Assembly (NCBI GenBank): GCA_035762175.1
Contig: DASTPP010000337.1
Coordinates: forward strand, 4,527-68,526
Source of the DNA: DASTPP01 sp035762175
GTDB taxonomy: Bacteria; Myxococcota_A; Polyangia; Polyangiales; Polyangiaceae
DNA: 64,000 nucleotides
Direction of reading: 5' to 3'
This document shows positions 14,483-23,318 of the stretch, in pieces. The translations under genes and the position numbers were made by a program. Below the pieces are notes generated by a model. That model was given only the letters and a program-made list of their open reading frames with translations, ran no database searches and was not told the DNA's origin. The first letter of the stretch is position 1. Each line of letters starts with the position of its first letter.

Positions 14483-14815
14483 ATGGGCGGAGGCGAGAGG
14501 TCGTCGGGCGGCGCGGGTGTCGACGACGTGCGCTACCAGCGGCAGATCGTGCTGCGCGAGGTCGGCTACGAGGGCCAGGCACGAATCGCCGCGTCGGTGG
14601 CGCGGGTGCCGGTCGAAGGGCTCGCGGGCGAGGTGGCGGCGCTCTACGCGCGCCGGGCGGGCTTCGGCGCGGTCGTCGACGCGCCAGGCGAGGCGCCGCG
14701 CGCGCCCGACTGGGTGGCAAGCCCGGCGGCGGCCGAGATCGTTTCGGGGTCGCTCGCGGCGCTCGCGGCGTTCGCGGGGGCGGTGCTGGGCGGGGCCGAG
14801 GGGGGGGCGCGTTGA
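14483..14815 (+). CDS. Mini E1-like protein carrying the RYxRQ arm, no nucleotide loop
   Basis: 110 aa, with AAGAAGG upstream of the ATG. Residues 16-40 read VRYQRQIVLREVGYEGQARI, the N-terminal arm of MoeB/ThiF/E1 proteins, whose Arg reaches into the partner's active site in MoeB dimers. Residues 41-63 (RVPVEGLAGEVAALYARRAG) look like the first beta-alpha unit of the same fold with its G-x-G-G-x-G loop lost. Residues 78-104 (WVASPAAAEIVSGSLAALAA) resemble the last helix of E1-like domains. The whole catalytic middle is missing. It lies 10 bases after the core gene, suggesting that the two proteins form one enzyme. Confidence 0.6.
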   Translation: MGGGERSSGGAGVDDVRYQRQIVLREVGYEGQARIAASVARVPVEGLAGEVAALYARRAGFGAVVDAPGEAPRAPDWVASPAAAEIVSGSLAALAAFAGAVLGGAEGGAR

Positions 14816-16143
14816 GGGCGCCGCGTCGCGGGGGGTGGGGGCGCGCGGGGGGCGCCGCGGTGGCGGCGGCCGCGCTCGCGGTCGGGCCTTCGCCGGCGGC
14901 GGCCGAGCTCGACGACGAGGCGCTGCGGCTCGAGCGGGCGTGGCGGGCGGCGGGCTTCGAGGTCAAGCGGGGGGCGCCCCTGTTTCTCGAGCAGGGGGCG
15001 ACGCGCCTCTTGCCGGCGGGGCTCTGGCGCGCGGCGGGGCCCGGGCGCGAGGAGGGCGCGGGGGCGTGCGCGACGGTGGCGGCGCTGGCGGTGCGGGGCG
15101 CCGACTTTTCGGTGACGCTGCCGACCGACCTTTTGCCGAGCGGCCGGCCCGCGGGGCGCCGCGCCGAGCGGGCGCTGGCGGGGCTCGTGACGCTCACGCG
15201 CTGCGGGGCCGAGCGCCAAGAGCTCGCGCACGCGGCGGTCGAGATGCGGTCGCCGCGGGGCGCGGTCGAGGTGCTCGTCGCCGAGGGGGCGGGGCCGCCG
15301 CCGCCCGCGCGCGACACGCTGCTCGAGCGGTCGGTGCCCCTGCCCCGCGCGCTCGTCGACCCCGGGCGGGCGCGCACGAGCGAGGGGCTCGACGCGCGGC
15401 TGCGCTGGGCCGAAGAGCGGGCCCGGCGCGACGGGGCGGCGGCGAGCGAGCGGCGCGAGATCGATCCGAGCGACGACGGGGCGGGGCGCGCGCTCGTGCC
15501 GCTCTCGGCCGGCTGCCACCGCCTCGAGCTCTTCGCCGCGCAGGGCCCGAACGAGTCGGTGGCCGACGTCGACGCCGACGTGCGCGACGCGGCGACCAAC
15601 CGCATGCTCGCGCGCGACCGCAGCGACACGCCCGACGCGCACCTCGAGGCCTGCGTCGGCGAGGCGACGACGGCGCTCGTGCGCTTCAGCGGCGCGCCCG
15701 GCCGGGCCCCGCTGACGCTGCTCGACGCGCGCTGGCCGCTGCCGAAGGGCCTGCCCGAGGCGGCGCCGGCGCGGGCGCGGGCCGGCATGGCGCGCGCGCT
15801 CGCGGCGCGGCGAGTGCCCGACCCGGGCGGGCCGCCGCTCGCGACGCTGCTCGGCGCGAGCGGCGCGACGCACGCGCACCTCGAGCTCGAGCCGGGCGGC
15901 TGCTACGTCGCGGCCGTCGCGGTGGCGCAGGGCGAGGCGCGCTCGCTGGGGCTGGCGGTGCGGGGGCCGGGGTTCGTCGCGGGCGACGACGCGCTGCACG
16001 GGGCCGACGGCGCGAGCGCGGCCTTCTGCGCGCGGCACCCGGGGCGGGCGCAGGTGACGGTCGAGGCGCGCGGCTCGGGCTTCGCCTGGATGCTGGCGCT
16101 CTGGCAGGTGGCGTCGGCGCCGCCGAAGGGCGTCTCGCCGTGA
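14812..16143 (+). CDS. Secreted protein with Cys-framed beta repeats
   Basis: 443 aa. TTG 14,812 overlaps the previous stop. An N-terminal signal peptide is clear (RAGGAAVAAAALAVGPSPAA AELDD). The C-terminal half holds two units with the pattern G-C-x-x-(L/V) ... D-x-x-G or adv ... C near the end: GCHRLELFAAQGPNESVADV to HLEACVGEATTALVRFSG, and GGCYVAAVAVAQGEARSLGL to AAFCARHPGRAQVTVEARG. The same unit recurs four times in the next protein. Each unit is probably a small beta-sandwich closed by a disulfide. No enzyme motif is visible. It is likely exported together with its neighbour. Confidence 0.6.
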   Translation: MRAPRRGGWGRAGGAAVAAAALAVGPSPAAAELDDEALRLERAWRAAGFEVKRGAPLFLEQGATRLLPAGLWRAAGPGREEGAGACATVAALAVRGADFSVTLPTDLLPSGRPAGRRAERALAGLVTLTRCGAERQELAHAAVEMRSPRGAVEVLVAEGAGPPPPARDTLLERSVPLPRALVDPGRARTSEGLDARLRWAEERARRDGAAASERREIDPSDDGAGRALVPLSAGCHRLELFAAQGPNESVADVDADVRDAATNRMLARDRSDTPDAHLEACVGEATTALVRFSGAPGRAPLTLLDARWPLPKGLPEAAPARARAGMARALAARRVPDPGGPPLATLLGASGATHAHLELEPGGCYVAAVAVAQGEARSLGLAVRGPGFVAGDDALHGADGASAAFCARHPGRAQVTVEARGSGFAWMLALWQVASAPPKGVSP

Positions 16144-17822
16144 GGGCGCTCTGGCTGCTCGCCGGCGTGGGCGCGCTCGGCTGCGGTGCGCCGCGGCCGG
16201 CCGAGGCGCCCCGCGCGCTCGAGGCGCCGCGGGTCGAGCGGGGCGCGAAGGGCGAGGCGCTCGGGTCCGAGGGGCGGCGCTGGGTCGGCGGCGAGGTGGC
16301 GAAGGCGGCGGCCGAGGGCGCGGGCCCGCTCTCGGTCGTGGCGGCCGAGGCCGCGTCCGACGGCGACCGGGTGGGCGGCTTCGTCGCGCTGCCCAAGCGC
16401 GAGTGCCTGCTGCTGTACGCGCGCGGGTCCGAGGGCATCGAAGATCTCGACCTCTTCGCCTACGGCGAGGACGGCGCGCTCGTCGGGGCCGACGAGGCGC
16501 CCGACCCGCGCCCCTCGCTCCTGCTCTGCCCGCCGCTGCCGGGGCGGGCCTACGCGTTCGCGCGCGTCGCCTCGGGGCGCGGCTTCGTCGCGCTCGGCGC
16601 GCACCTCGTGCCGGTCGAGGCGGCGACGCGCGTCGCGCGCGCCTTCAACGTGCGCAGCCGGCGCGAGGGCAACCCGGCGGCCGAGGCGTGGCCGGGGCTC
16701 GACGTCAAGGTGCAGGCGCTGCGGCGCCAGCTCGGCGGGCGCTGGGAGGAGCGGCGCCGGTCGGCGGCGCTGCTCGACGCGCGCTCGCCGACGCGGCTGA
16801 GCACGCCGCTCGAGGCGGGCGAGTGCGTGGCGGCGCTCTCGCTGCCGGGCGAGGGCGTGGGGCCGGTCGAGCTGCTCGCGCTCGACGGCGAGGGGCGCGT
16901 GGCGGGGCGCGCGACCGAGCGGGTGCGCGACCGCTCGGTGCTCGTCTGCTCGTCGGTGGCGACCTCGGTGACCTTCGAGGCGCGGCCGCACGGGGGCGCG
17001 GGCGTCGGGGCCTTCGTGTTCCTCTACTCGGGCGAGCGGGGGGCCGACCTCGTCGCGCGCCCCGACCGCATCGACCTCTACCCCTCGGGCGACGTCGCCG
17101 CGGCCCGCGCGGCGCTCGCGGCGCGGCTGCGGGCGGCGGGCTACGGCGCGCCGGGCTCGGCGACGCTCGGGCAGGCGGAGGTGGGGCGCCGCGTCTCGAC
17201 GCCGGTGGCGCTCGGGGCGGGCTGCTCGCGGGTCGACGTCGTCGGCGGCGCGCCGCTCGCGGGCGTGGTGGCCGAGGCGTGGTCGGAGGCGGGCGCGCTG
17301 CTCGCGTCGGGCGAGGGCGGCGGCGGCGCGGCGCTCTTCGTGTGCGCGCCGGCGGGCAAGGTGCGGGTCGAGGTCGAGGCGACGGCGCGGCCGGGGCCCT
17401 TCGCGATCGAGGTGCGGCGCGAGGCGCAGGCCCCCCCGGCGCTCGCGCAGGGGGGGCTGGCGGCGGGGAGGCTGCTCGGCCGCTTCAACGCCGGCGCCGA
17501 CGCGGTCTCGGCCGCGCAGCTCGGCGACCTGCGCCCGCTCTCGCTCGACGCCGCGCAGCGCCGCGCCTTCGACGCGCGGGTGCCCGAGCGCCGCTGCCTC
17601 GAGGTCGGCGCGGCGGTCGGCGGGGGCGCCACGGGCGTCGAGCTGCGGCTGCTCGACGGGGCCGGGGGGGCCGAGCTCGCGCGCGGGCGCGGGCCCTACG
17701 CGACGGCGGCGCGCGTCTGCGCCGGCGAGCGGCCGCGCGCGCTCTCGGTCGAAGTCCGCCTCGGCGCGGGCAAGGGCGAGGCCGTGGTGGCGAGCCGCCC
17801 CTTCGACCCGCCCGCGCGCTGA
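16140..17822 (+). CDS. Lipoprotein with four Cys-framed beta repeats
   Basis: 560 aa. GTG 16,140 overlaps the previous stop by four bases. The signal ends LLAGVGALGC, a lipobox (Cys at residue 15). Four units of about 80 residues follow, each with a first Cys and a second one about 45-50 residues later: RECLLLYARGSEGIEDLDLF, GECVAALSLPGEGVGPVELL, GCSRVDVVGGAPLAGVVAEA and RRCLEVGAAVGGGATGVELR. They match the two units in the protein upstream. The arrangement resembles pre-peptidase or bacterial surface beta-domains, but I cannot assign a known family. It is the last gene of the panB string. Confidence 0.6.
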   Translation: MRALWLLAGVGALGCGAPRPAEAPRALEAPRVERGAKGEALGSEGRRWVGGEVAKAAAEGAGPLSVVAAEAASDGDRVGGFVALPKRECLLLYARGSEGIEDLDLFAYGEDGALVGADEAPDPRPSLLLCPPLPGRAYAFARVASGRGFVALGAHLVPVEAATRVARAFNVRSRREGNPAAEAWPGLDVKVQALRRQLGGRWEERRRSAALLDARSPTRLSTPLEAGECVAALSLPGEGVGPVELLALDGEGRVAGRATERVRDRSVLVCSSVATSVTFEARPHGGAGVGAFVFLYSGERGADLVARPDRIDLYPSGDVAAARAALAARLRAAGYGAPGSATLGQAEVGRRVSTPVALGAGCSRVDVVGGAPLAGVVAEAWSEAGALLASGEGGGGAALFVCAPAGKVRVEVEATARPGPFAIEVRREAQAPPALAQGGLAAGRLLGRFNAGADAVSAAQLGDLRPLSLDAAQRRAFDARVPERRCLEVGAAVGGGATGVELRLLDGAGGAELARGRGPYATAARVCAGERPRALSVEVRLGAGKGEAVVASRPFDPPAR

Positions 17823-17823
17823 G

Positions 17824-20472
17824 CTACGAAGGCAGCGTCTCGCGCACCGCCTGGCGCAGCAGCCGGAAGGTCTCTTCGGCGCGCTCGCGCATCTGCGCCG
17901 CCTCGCGGGCCTGCCCCTCGTCGGCCGCGAGGGCGGGGCTCGCCTCGATGGCGGCGGCGTGGGCGAGCAGGGTGCGCGCGAGCTCGACGCCGTGGCCGAG
18001 CTCTTCGAAGATGGCGGCCGAGCGGGCGAAGGCGTCGCGGGCGCGGCGCAGGTTCTCGTCGTCGTCGCCGCCGCCGCCGGCGAGCACCTCGCCGAGCGCG
18101 CGCAGCGAGACGCCGAGGTGGGCGCGGCTCTGCAGGGCGGTGAAGAGGTCGACCGCGCGCGAGGCGCACCAGCGGGCCTTGCCGAGGTCGCCGAGCAAGA
18201 GGTAGGCGCGGCCGAGCCCGCGCACCGCCTCGGCCATGCCGCGCTTGTCGCCGAGCTCGTCGCAGAGGTCTTCGGCCTGCTCGAGCAGGCGCAGGGCGCG
18301 CTCGCGCTCGCCGAGCCGGAAGTGCGACTCGCCGACCCGGGTCATGGCGGTGGCGAGGCGGTTCTTGTCGCCGACCTCGCGCGCGACCGAGAGCGCCTCT
18401 TGAAAGAGCGCGAGGGCGCGGGCGTGGTCGCCCTGCTCGTAGGCCACGCCGCCGAGGTGGCCGAGCGAGGTGGCGATGCCGAGCGGGTCGCCCGCCTCGC
18501 GCCGGGCGGCGAGCGCGCGCCCGAAGGCGTCGAGGGCCTCGGCGGCGCGGCCGGCGTCGTGCAGCACGAGGCCGAGGTGGGTGAGCGAGAGGGCGAGGCC
18601 GAGCCGGTCGTGCTGCTGCTTGCGCATGTGCATCGCGCGCCCGATCTCGCGCAGGGCCCGCCGGTGCTCGCCGCGCACCCAGTGAAGGGTGCCGACCTCG
18701 TCGAGCGCGGCGGCGATGCCGGCCTCGTCGCCGGCGCGCTCGAAGAGCGAGAGCGCGGCGGCGAGGTGCCGCTCGGCCTGCTCGAGCTCGCCCGCCTCGC
18801 GCCGCGCGCGCCCGAGCCGGTGGTGGGCGCGCCCGCCCTCGGGCAGGAGGTCGAGCCGGTAGGCGACCGCGCGCATCTCGACGAAGCGCTCGACCGCCTC
18901 GTCGGACCGGCCGAGGTGCGCGAGCACGTCGCCGGCGTTGTGCAGGGCGCGCACGCGCCGGACGGCGTTCTCGGCGCCGAGCAGCGCGAGGCCCTTGGCG
19001 TAGTAGTCGGCGGCCTTCTGGTAGGCGTACTGCGCGCGCGCCACGTCGCCCGCCTCGAGGTAGGCGTAGGCGGCGCGGCCCGCGCGGCCGGCGAGCTCGC
19101 AGTGGCGCGCGAGCATGCCGACGTGCTCTTCGTGGCTTCTGACCTGCGGGTGGTGCTCGAGCCAGTCGGCGAGCGCCCCGTGCCAGCGCCGCGACTCGGC
19201 CGGGGCGGGCAGGCGGGCGATCTTCTCGCGCTCTTTGTTGTGCTTGAAGACGTACTCGGTGTCGCCCGCGAAGGTGGCGTCGGGCAGCTGCAGCACGTAG
19301 TCGCGCTCGACCAGCTCGTCGAGCGCGCGGCGCAGCCGCGCGACGTCGTCGCCGACCTCGCCCGTCCAGAGCTCGGGCGGCTCGGCCCCCTCGCGCCCGA
19401 TGACGACGAGGCCCCCCAGCCAGAAGACGCTGCCCATGGCCGAGGCCTGCTCGAGCACCCGCCGCTCGTCGGGCGCGAGCGCGGCGATGCGCGCCTCTAC
19501 CGCGTCTTCGACCGTGAGCGGCAGGCGCACCTGCGACAGCCGCTCGAGGTCGACGCGCCAGGCGGGCCCGGGCCCCCCGGCGGCGGCGAGCACGCCGGTG
19601 TCGTGGAAGACGCGCACCATGCGCTCGAGCAAGAGCGGGTTGCCGGAGGCGACCGAGCAGGCGGCCTCGACGAGCGGCTCGGGCGGCTCGCCCGTCGGCG
19701 CGAGCAGCGCGCGCGCCACCAGCACCGCCTCGGGCTCGGGCAGCGGGCCGAGGCCGAGCAGGGCGTGGCGCCCGGGCGCCAGGTCGGCGAAGCCCTCGGC
19801 CCGCGCGAGCAGCTCGCCGCGCGCCACGCAGACGAGCAGCGCCGGGCCGCGCAGGTTCGCCACCAGGTACGAGAGCAGGTCGAGCGAGTCGGGCGAGGCG
19901 TCGTGCGCGTCCTCGAAGACGAGCACGAGCGGCGCGGCCGCGGCGTCGGCCTCGAAGAAGCTGCGCACGACCGCGCGGCGCACGAGCCGCGCCTGGTCGG
20001 CGTCGTCGGCGAGCGCGCGCGTGACGGGGCTCTCGGCGAAGGACAGGCCGACGAGCGGGCCGAGGAAGTAGAGGACGTCGCCCACCTTGCGGTCGCTCAG
20101 CACGGAGGCGACCTGCTCGCGCAGGTGCGCCCGCGCCATCTCGGGCTCGACGCCCTCGGCGAGGCCGAAGCGGTCGCGCAAGAGCCGCTGGAAGATGCCG
20201 TACGCCGCCTGCGAGCCGCGGGCCGAGCCGCGGTAGGTGCGGTGCGGGAAGGGCCAGCCGCGCGAAGCGTGCAGCCGCGCGAGGAACTCGTGCACCAGCC
20301 GCGTCTTGCCGACCCCCGGCGCCCCCAGCACCGTCACGACGCGCGCGCCCTTGTCGCGCTCGACCGCGGCGAAGGCCTCGCCGAGCTCCGCGAGCTCGCC
20401 CGCGCGACCGACGAAGGGGGCGGCAAACTCCGCCGGTTGCCCCCACCCTAGCCCCGTCTGCTGTTCGACCAT
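17824..20472 (-). CDS. AAA ATPase with C-terminal TPR repeats (signalling/regulatory)
   Basis: 882 aa from ATG 20,472 (MVEQQTGLGWGQPAEFAAPF); the frame upstream belongs to shadow sequence. Residues 20-60 read FVGRAGELAELGEAF and VVTVLGAPGVGKTRLVHEFL, the Walker A of the AAA_16/ORC-like domain. PLVLVFEDAHDASPDSLDLL carries Walker B. Residues from about 500 onward are TPR pairs, for example GDPLGIATSLGHLGGVAYEQ, HARALALFQEALSVAREVGD and NRLATAMTRVGESHFRLGER. This architecture is common in myxobacteria, often attached to a Ser/Thr kinase domain; here the kinase part is absent. Its partner and signal are unknown. Confidence 0.8.
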   Translation of the reverse strand: MVEQQTGLGWGQPAEFAAPFVGRAGELAELGEAFAAVERDKGARVVTVLGAPGVGKTRLVHEFLARLHASRGWPFPHRTYRGSARGSQAAYGIFQRLLRDRFGLAEGVEPEMARAHLREQVASVLSDRKVGDVLYFLGPLVGLSFAESPVTRALADDADQARLVRRAVVRSFFEADAAAAPLVLVFEDAHDASPDSLDLLSYLVANLRGPALLVCVARGELLARAEGFADLAPGRHALLGLGPLPEPEAVLVARALLAPTGEPPEPLVEAACSVASGNPLLLERMVRVFHDTGVLAAAGGPGPAWRVDLERLSQVRLPLTVEDAVEARIAALAPDERRVLEQASAMGSVFWLGGLVVIGREGAEPPELWTGEVGDDVARLRRALDELVERDYVLQLPDATFAGDTEYVFKHNKEREKIARLPAPAESRRWHGALADWLEHHPQVRSHEEHVGMLARHCELAGRAGRAAYAYLEAGDVARAQYAYQKAADYYAKGLALLGAENAVRRVRALHNAGDVLAHLGRSDEAVERFVEMRAVAYRLDLLPEGGRAHHRLGRARREAGELEQAERHLAAALSLFERAGDEAGIAAALDEVGTLHWVRGEHRRALREIGRAMHMRKQQHDRLGLALSLTHLGLVLHDAGRAAEALDAFGRALAARREAGDPLGIATSLGHLGGVAYEQGDHARALALFQEALSVAREVGDKNRLATAMTRVGESHFRLGERERALRLLEQAEDLCDELGDKRGMAEAVRGLGRAYLLLGDLGKARWCASRAVDLFTALQSRAHLGVSLRALGEVLAGGGGDDDENLRRARDAFARSAAIFEELGHGVELARTLLAHAAAIEASPALAADEGQAREAAQMRERAEETFRLLRQAVRETLPS

Positions 20473-20531
20473 GCCCGCGTCCTGCCCTGTACCCGGGCCC
20501 ACCCTACTATGGCCCGCGCCCCCCGGCGCGC

Positions 20532-21533
20532 CTAGTCCACGATCTTGAGCTCGCCCCCCTCGTCGAACAGGTCGATCACCTCGCGCACGTCGGCCTCGTC
20601 GGGCCGGAACTCGTCGGGCGCGGGGGCCGCGTGCAGCGCCGGCGGCGGGCGGGGCCGGGGCGCGGCCCGGGGCGGCGGCGGGCGGGCCGGGGCCGGCGCG
20701 CGCGCCGCGTGCGGCCGCCCGCGCTTGCCGCCCCGCGCGGCGACGCGCGAGGGGCGCCGGGCGACGGGCCACTCGAGGCAGCCCGGCTGGGCGCGCGGCG
20801 GGCAGGCGATGCGCACGTGAAAGTGGTCGTCGTGCGGCAGCGCGTGGCGGGGCTGCACGAGGGCGGCGGCCGCGCGCGCGACGAGGCCCCCCGGCGCGCC
20901 CGCGCGGCGGGCGTGCGCGAGCAGGCGCGCGCGCAGGTGCTCGGCGATGAAGACGTTGGTGACGCGCGCCCGCGGGTCGGTGAGCCAGGCCTCGACCAGC
21001 TCCCAGTTGCGCGCCTCGTCGAAGCGCAGCCCCCGCCCGTCGCGCGACCGGCCGTCGGGCCCGAAGGCGACGAAGTCGTCGCCCAGAAAGGGCCGGCCCG
21101 CGCCGCCGAGCGCGTAGAAGCCCACGTCGGCGTCGCGGCCGCTCTCGTGCGAGTGGTGCAGGCTGATGTCGCCGCCGCCGCGCTGCGACAGGTCGCCGAC
21201 GCCGAGCACCGAGCCCGGGTGCCGCCGGGCGACCCGCTCGGCCGACCGCTCGAGCAGCCCCACCAGCTCGGGCAGCGCCCAGCGCCGGTCGCGCCCGGCC
21301 CGCGCGGCGTACACCCGCAGCGCCGGCGCGTCGTCGAGCCGGGCGCCGCCGACGAGCCGCCCCTGGTTGGGCGCACCGAGGCTCGAGCTCGGGGGCTCGG
21401 GCGCGGGCTTGGGCGGGCGCACCGCGGCGGCCGAGCGGCCGGCGGGCGGGGCGCCGAGGGCGACGAGCGGGGCCCCGAGGGCGCCCGCGGCGACCAGGGC
21501 GAGCGCCCGGGGCGAAAGCCTGAGCAAGCGCAC
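20532..21533 (-). CDS. MepA-like penicillin-insensitive murein endopeptidase
   Basis: 333 aa from GTG 21,533. An N-terminal signal (LALVAAGALGAPLVALGAP) places it outside the cytoplasm. The M74 fold motifs are present: LHHSHESGRDADVGFYALGG, where the first His/Asp pair binds zinc, FDEARNWELVEAWLTDP, VTNVFIAEHLRARLLAHAR and the C-terminal HDDHFHVRIACPP with the metal-binding His residues. It would cleave meso-DAP peptide cross-links in peptidoglycan. The C-terminal 90 residues (PAPARPPPPRAAPRPRPPPA) are Pro/Arg-rich and disordered, ending in an acidic tail. Confidence 0.8.
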   Translation of the reverse strand: MRLLRLSPRALALVAAGALGAPLVALGAPPAGRSAAAVRPPKPAPEPPSSSLGAPNQGRLVGGARLDDAPALRVYAARAGRDRRWALPELVGLLERSAERVARRHPGSVLGVGDLSQRGGGDISLHHSHESGRDADVGFYALGGAGRPFLGDDFVAFGPDGRSRDGRGLRFDEARNWELVEAWLTDPRARVTNVFIAEHLRARLLAHARRAGAPGGLVARAAAALVQPRHALPHDDHFHVRIACPPRAQPGCLEWPVARRPSRVAARGGKRGRPHAARAPAPARPPPPRAAPRPRPPPALHAAPAPDEFRPDEADVREVIDLFDEGGELKIVD

Positions 21534-21651
21534 GAGCCGACTCGTACCAAGGCCGCCCCGGCCGGGCCAAGCAAAGGGCCGGCCGCCGCCGCGCCGCGAT
21601 CGCCCCGCGCGCCGGCCGCAACGCGGCGCGAAACGGGCGCGCCCCGCCCGC

Positions 21652-21681
21652 CCGCGGGTTCGAGTCCCGTCCCCCCCGCGA
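21652..21681 (+). repeat. Copy of the tRNA-Asp 3' end (30 bp)
   Basis: Thirty bases match positions 25,760-25,789 of the tRNA-Asp gene with two differences: CCGCGGGTTCGAGTCCCGTC continues into CCCCCCGC where the tRNA has CACCCCGC. No acceptor 5' strand, D-arm or anticodon arm precedes it, so it is not a tRNA gene. It lies in the gap 21,534-21,809 between the endopeptidase and scoA. The copy lies on the 5' side of the intact tRNA, the wrong side for a simple attachment-site pair. Confidence 0.75.
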
Positions 21682-21809
21682 CGGGCGGTTGCACGGGCCC
21701 GCGGGGCGCCCCCTCGAGCCCCGCGCCCGCCCGCGCCGGGCGGGCCGGCCGCGCGCCCCGGGGGCGGGCCCGCTTGCCGGCGCGGGGGCGCCGCAGTAAC
21801 GACCCGGGC

Positions 21810-22562
21810 ATGAACAAAGTCTACCCCTCGGCCCGCGAAGCCGTCGCCGACATCCCCGCCGGCGCCACGCTGCTCGCCGGCGGTTTCGGGCTTTGCGGCA
21901 TCCCCGAGAATGCCATCCGGGCGCTGCTCGAGCGCGAGGACGCGCGCGACTTCACCGTCGTGTCGAACAACTGCGGCGTCGACGACTTCGGCCTCGGCCT
22001 CCTGCTGCGCGCGCGGCGCATCAAGAAGATGATCTCGTCCTACGTCGGCGAGAACAAAGAGTTCGAGCGGCAGTACCTCGCGGGCGAGCTCGAGGTCGAG
22101 CTGACGCCCCAGGGCACGCTGGCCGAGCGGCTGCGCGCGGGCGGCGCCGGCATCCCCGCGTTTTATACGCCCACCGGCGCCGGCACCGCCGTCAGCGACG
22201 GCGGCCTGCCGGTGCGCTACGGGCCGGGCGGCGAGGTCGTCGCGTACTCCGAGAAGAAAGAGCTGCGCTCGTTCGACGGGCGCGAGTACGTGCTCGAGCG
22301 CGGCATCGTCGGCGACTACGCCCTCGTCAAGGCCTGGAAGGGCGACGCGTTCGGCAACCTCGTCTACCGCCACACCGCGGCCAACTTCAACCCCATGATG
22401 GCCACCGCCGGCCGCGTCACCATCGCCGAGGTCGAAGAGCTCGTGCCCGTCGGCTCGCTCGACCCCGACCACATTCACACCCCGGGCATCTACGTGCAGC
22501 GCATCTTCGCGGGCGCGGCGTACGAAAAGCGCATCGAGCGCCGCACCACCCGCGCCCACTGA
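21810..22562 (+). CDS. scoA: 3-oxoacid CoA-transferase, subunit A
   Basis: 250 aa from ATG 21,810. Moves CoA from succinyl-CoA to acetoacetate or a similar 3-oxoacid, with subunit B. It contains GATLLAGGFGLCGIPENAI, the subunit A nucleotide-binding glycine stretch, then FTVVSNNCGVDDFGLGLLL, RIKKMISSYVGENKEFERQ and GIPAFYTPTGAGTAVSDGG. The length is normal for the alpha subunit. There is no good ribosome site, but the downstream scoB follows after 20 bases, so the pair forms one operon. Ketone-body use or degradation of branched or lysine-derived acids are possible roles. Confidence 0.93.
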   Translation: MNKVYPSAREAVADIPAGATLLAGGFGLCGIPENAIRALLEREDARDFTVVSNNCGVDDFGLGLLLRARRIKKMISSYVGENKEFERQYLAGELEVELTPQGTLAERLRAGGAGIPAFYTPTGAGTAVSDGGLPVRYGPGGEVVAYSEKKELRSFDGREYVLERGIVGDYALVKAWKGDAFGNLVYRHTAANFNPMMATAGRVTIAEVEELVPVGSLDPDHIHTPGIYVQRIFAGAAYEKRIERRTTRAH

Positions 22563-22582
22563 CGACGAGAGGCGAGAGCGAC

Positions 22583-23242
22583 ATGCCCCTGAACCGCGAA
22601 GAGATGGCCCGCCGCGCGGCCGGCGAGCTGCGCGACGGCTACTACGTCAACCTCGGCATCGGCATGCCGACGCTGGTGGCCAACTACATCCCCCCCGGCG
22701 TCAACGTGGTGTTGCAGAGCGAGAACGGCCTGCTCGGCATCGGCCCCTACCCGCTCGCCGGGCACGAAGACGCCGACGTCATCAACGCCGGCAAAGAGAC
22801 GGTGACCATGGCCCGCGGCGCCGCGACCTTCTCGAGCGCCGAGAGCTTCGCCATGATCCGCGGCGGGCACATCGACCTCGCCATCCTCGGCGCGATGCAG
22901 GTCTCCGAGCGGGGCGACCTCGCGAACTGGATGATCCCCGGCAAGATGGTCAAGGGCATGGGCGGCGCGATGGACCTGGTCGCCCGCGCCCGCCGCGTCG
23001 TCGTGCTGATGGAGCACACGGCCAAGGGCGGCGCCCCGAAGATCCTGCGCGCGTGCGACCTGCCGCTCACCGGCCGCGGCGTCGTGCACCGCATCATCAC
23101 CGAGCTCGCCGTCATCGACGTGACGCCCGAGGGTCTCGCCCTGCGCGAGCTCGCCCCCGGCGCCACGCTCGACGAGGTCCGGAAGAAGACCGAGCCCCCC
23201 CTGCGCGTCGAGGGCGACCTGCGCCCGGTCGCCCTGCCCTAG
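22583..23242 (+). CDS. scoB: 3-oxoacid CoA-transferase, subunit B
   Basis: 219 aa from ATG 22,583. It carries the catalytic Glu in LQSENGLLGIGP (SENG is the subunit B signature), with GYYVNLGIGMPTLVANYIPP, EDADVINAGKETVTMARGA, HIDLAILGAMQVSERGDLAN and AKGGAPKILRACDLPLTGRG. It forms the active enzyme with scoA. A 76-base gap with no strong terminator separates it from accD, so the three may share a transcript. It is complete, with no missing key residue. Confidence 0.93.
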   Translation: MPLNREEMARRAAGELRDGYYVNLGIGMPTLVANYIPPGVNVVLQSENGLLGIGPYPLAGHEDADVINAGKETVTMARGAATFSSAESFAMIRGGHIDLAILGAMQVSERGDLANWMIPGKMVKGMGGAMDLVARARRVVVLMEHTAKGGAPKILRACDLPLTGRGVVHRIITELAVIDVTPEGLALRELAPGATLDEVRKKTEPPLRVEGDLRPVALP

Positions 23243-23318
23243 AAGGCCCCGGGCGCCCTTTCGTTCTCCCCCCCGCCCGGCCCTGAGGTACATAAGCCCC
23301 CGGGCCCCCGCCCCGCCC

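Noticed and set aside
17959..20451. An 830-aa open frame on the plus strand
   Set aside because: It is antisense to the AAA-TPR gene, which has Walker motifs and clear TPR repeats. Its composition (Ala/Gly/Glu/Val with repeated RxxRxxE) is that of a GC-rich shadow frame.
21600..21690. A further tRNA gene
   Set aside because: Only the T-arm and 3' acceptor strand are present; no D-arm, anticodon arm or 5' acceptor strand can be built upstream.
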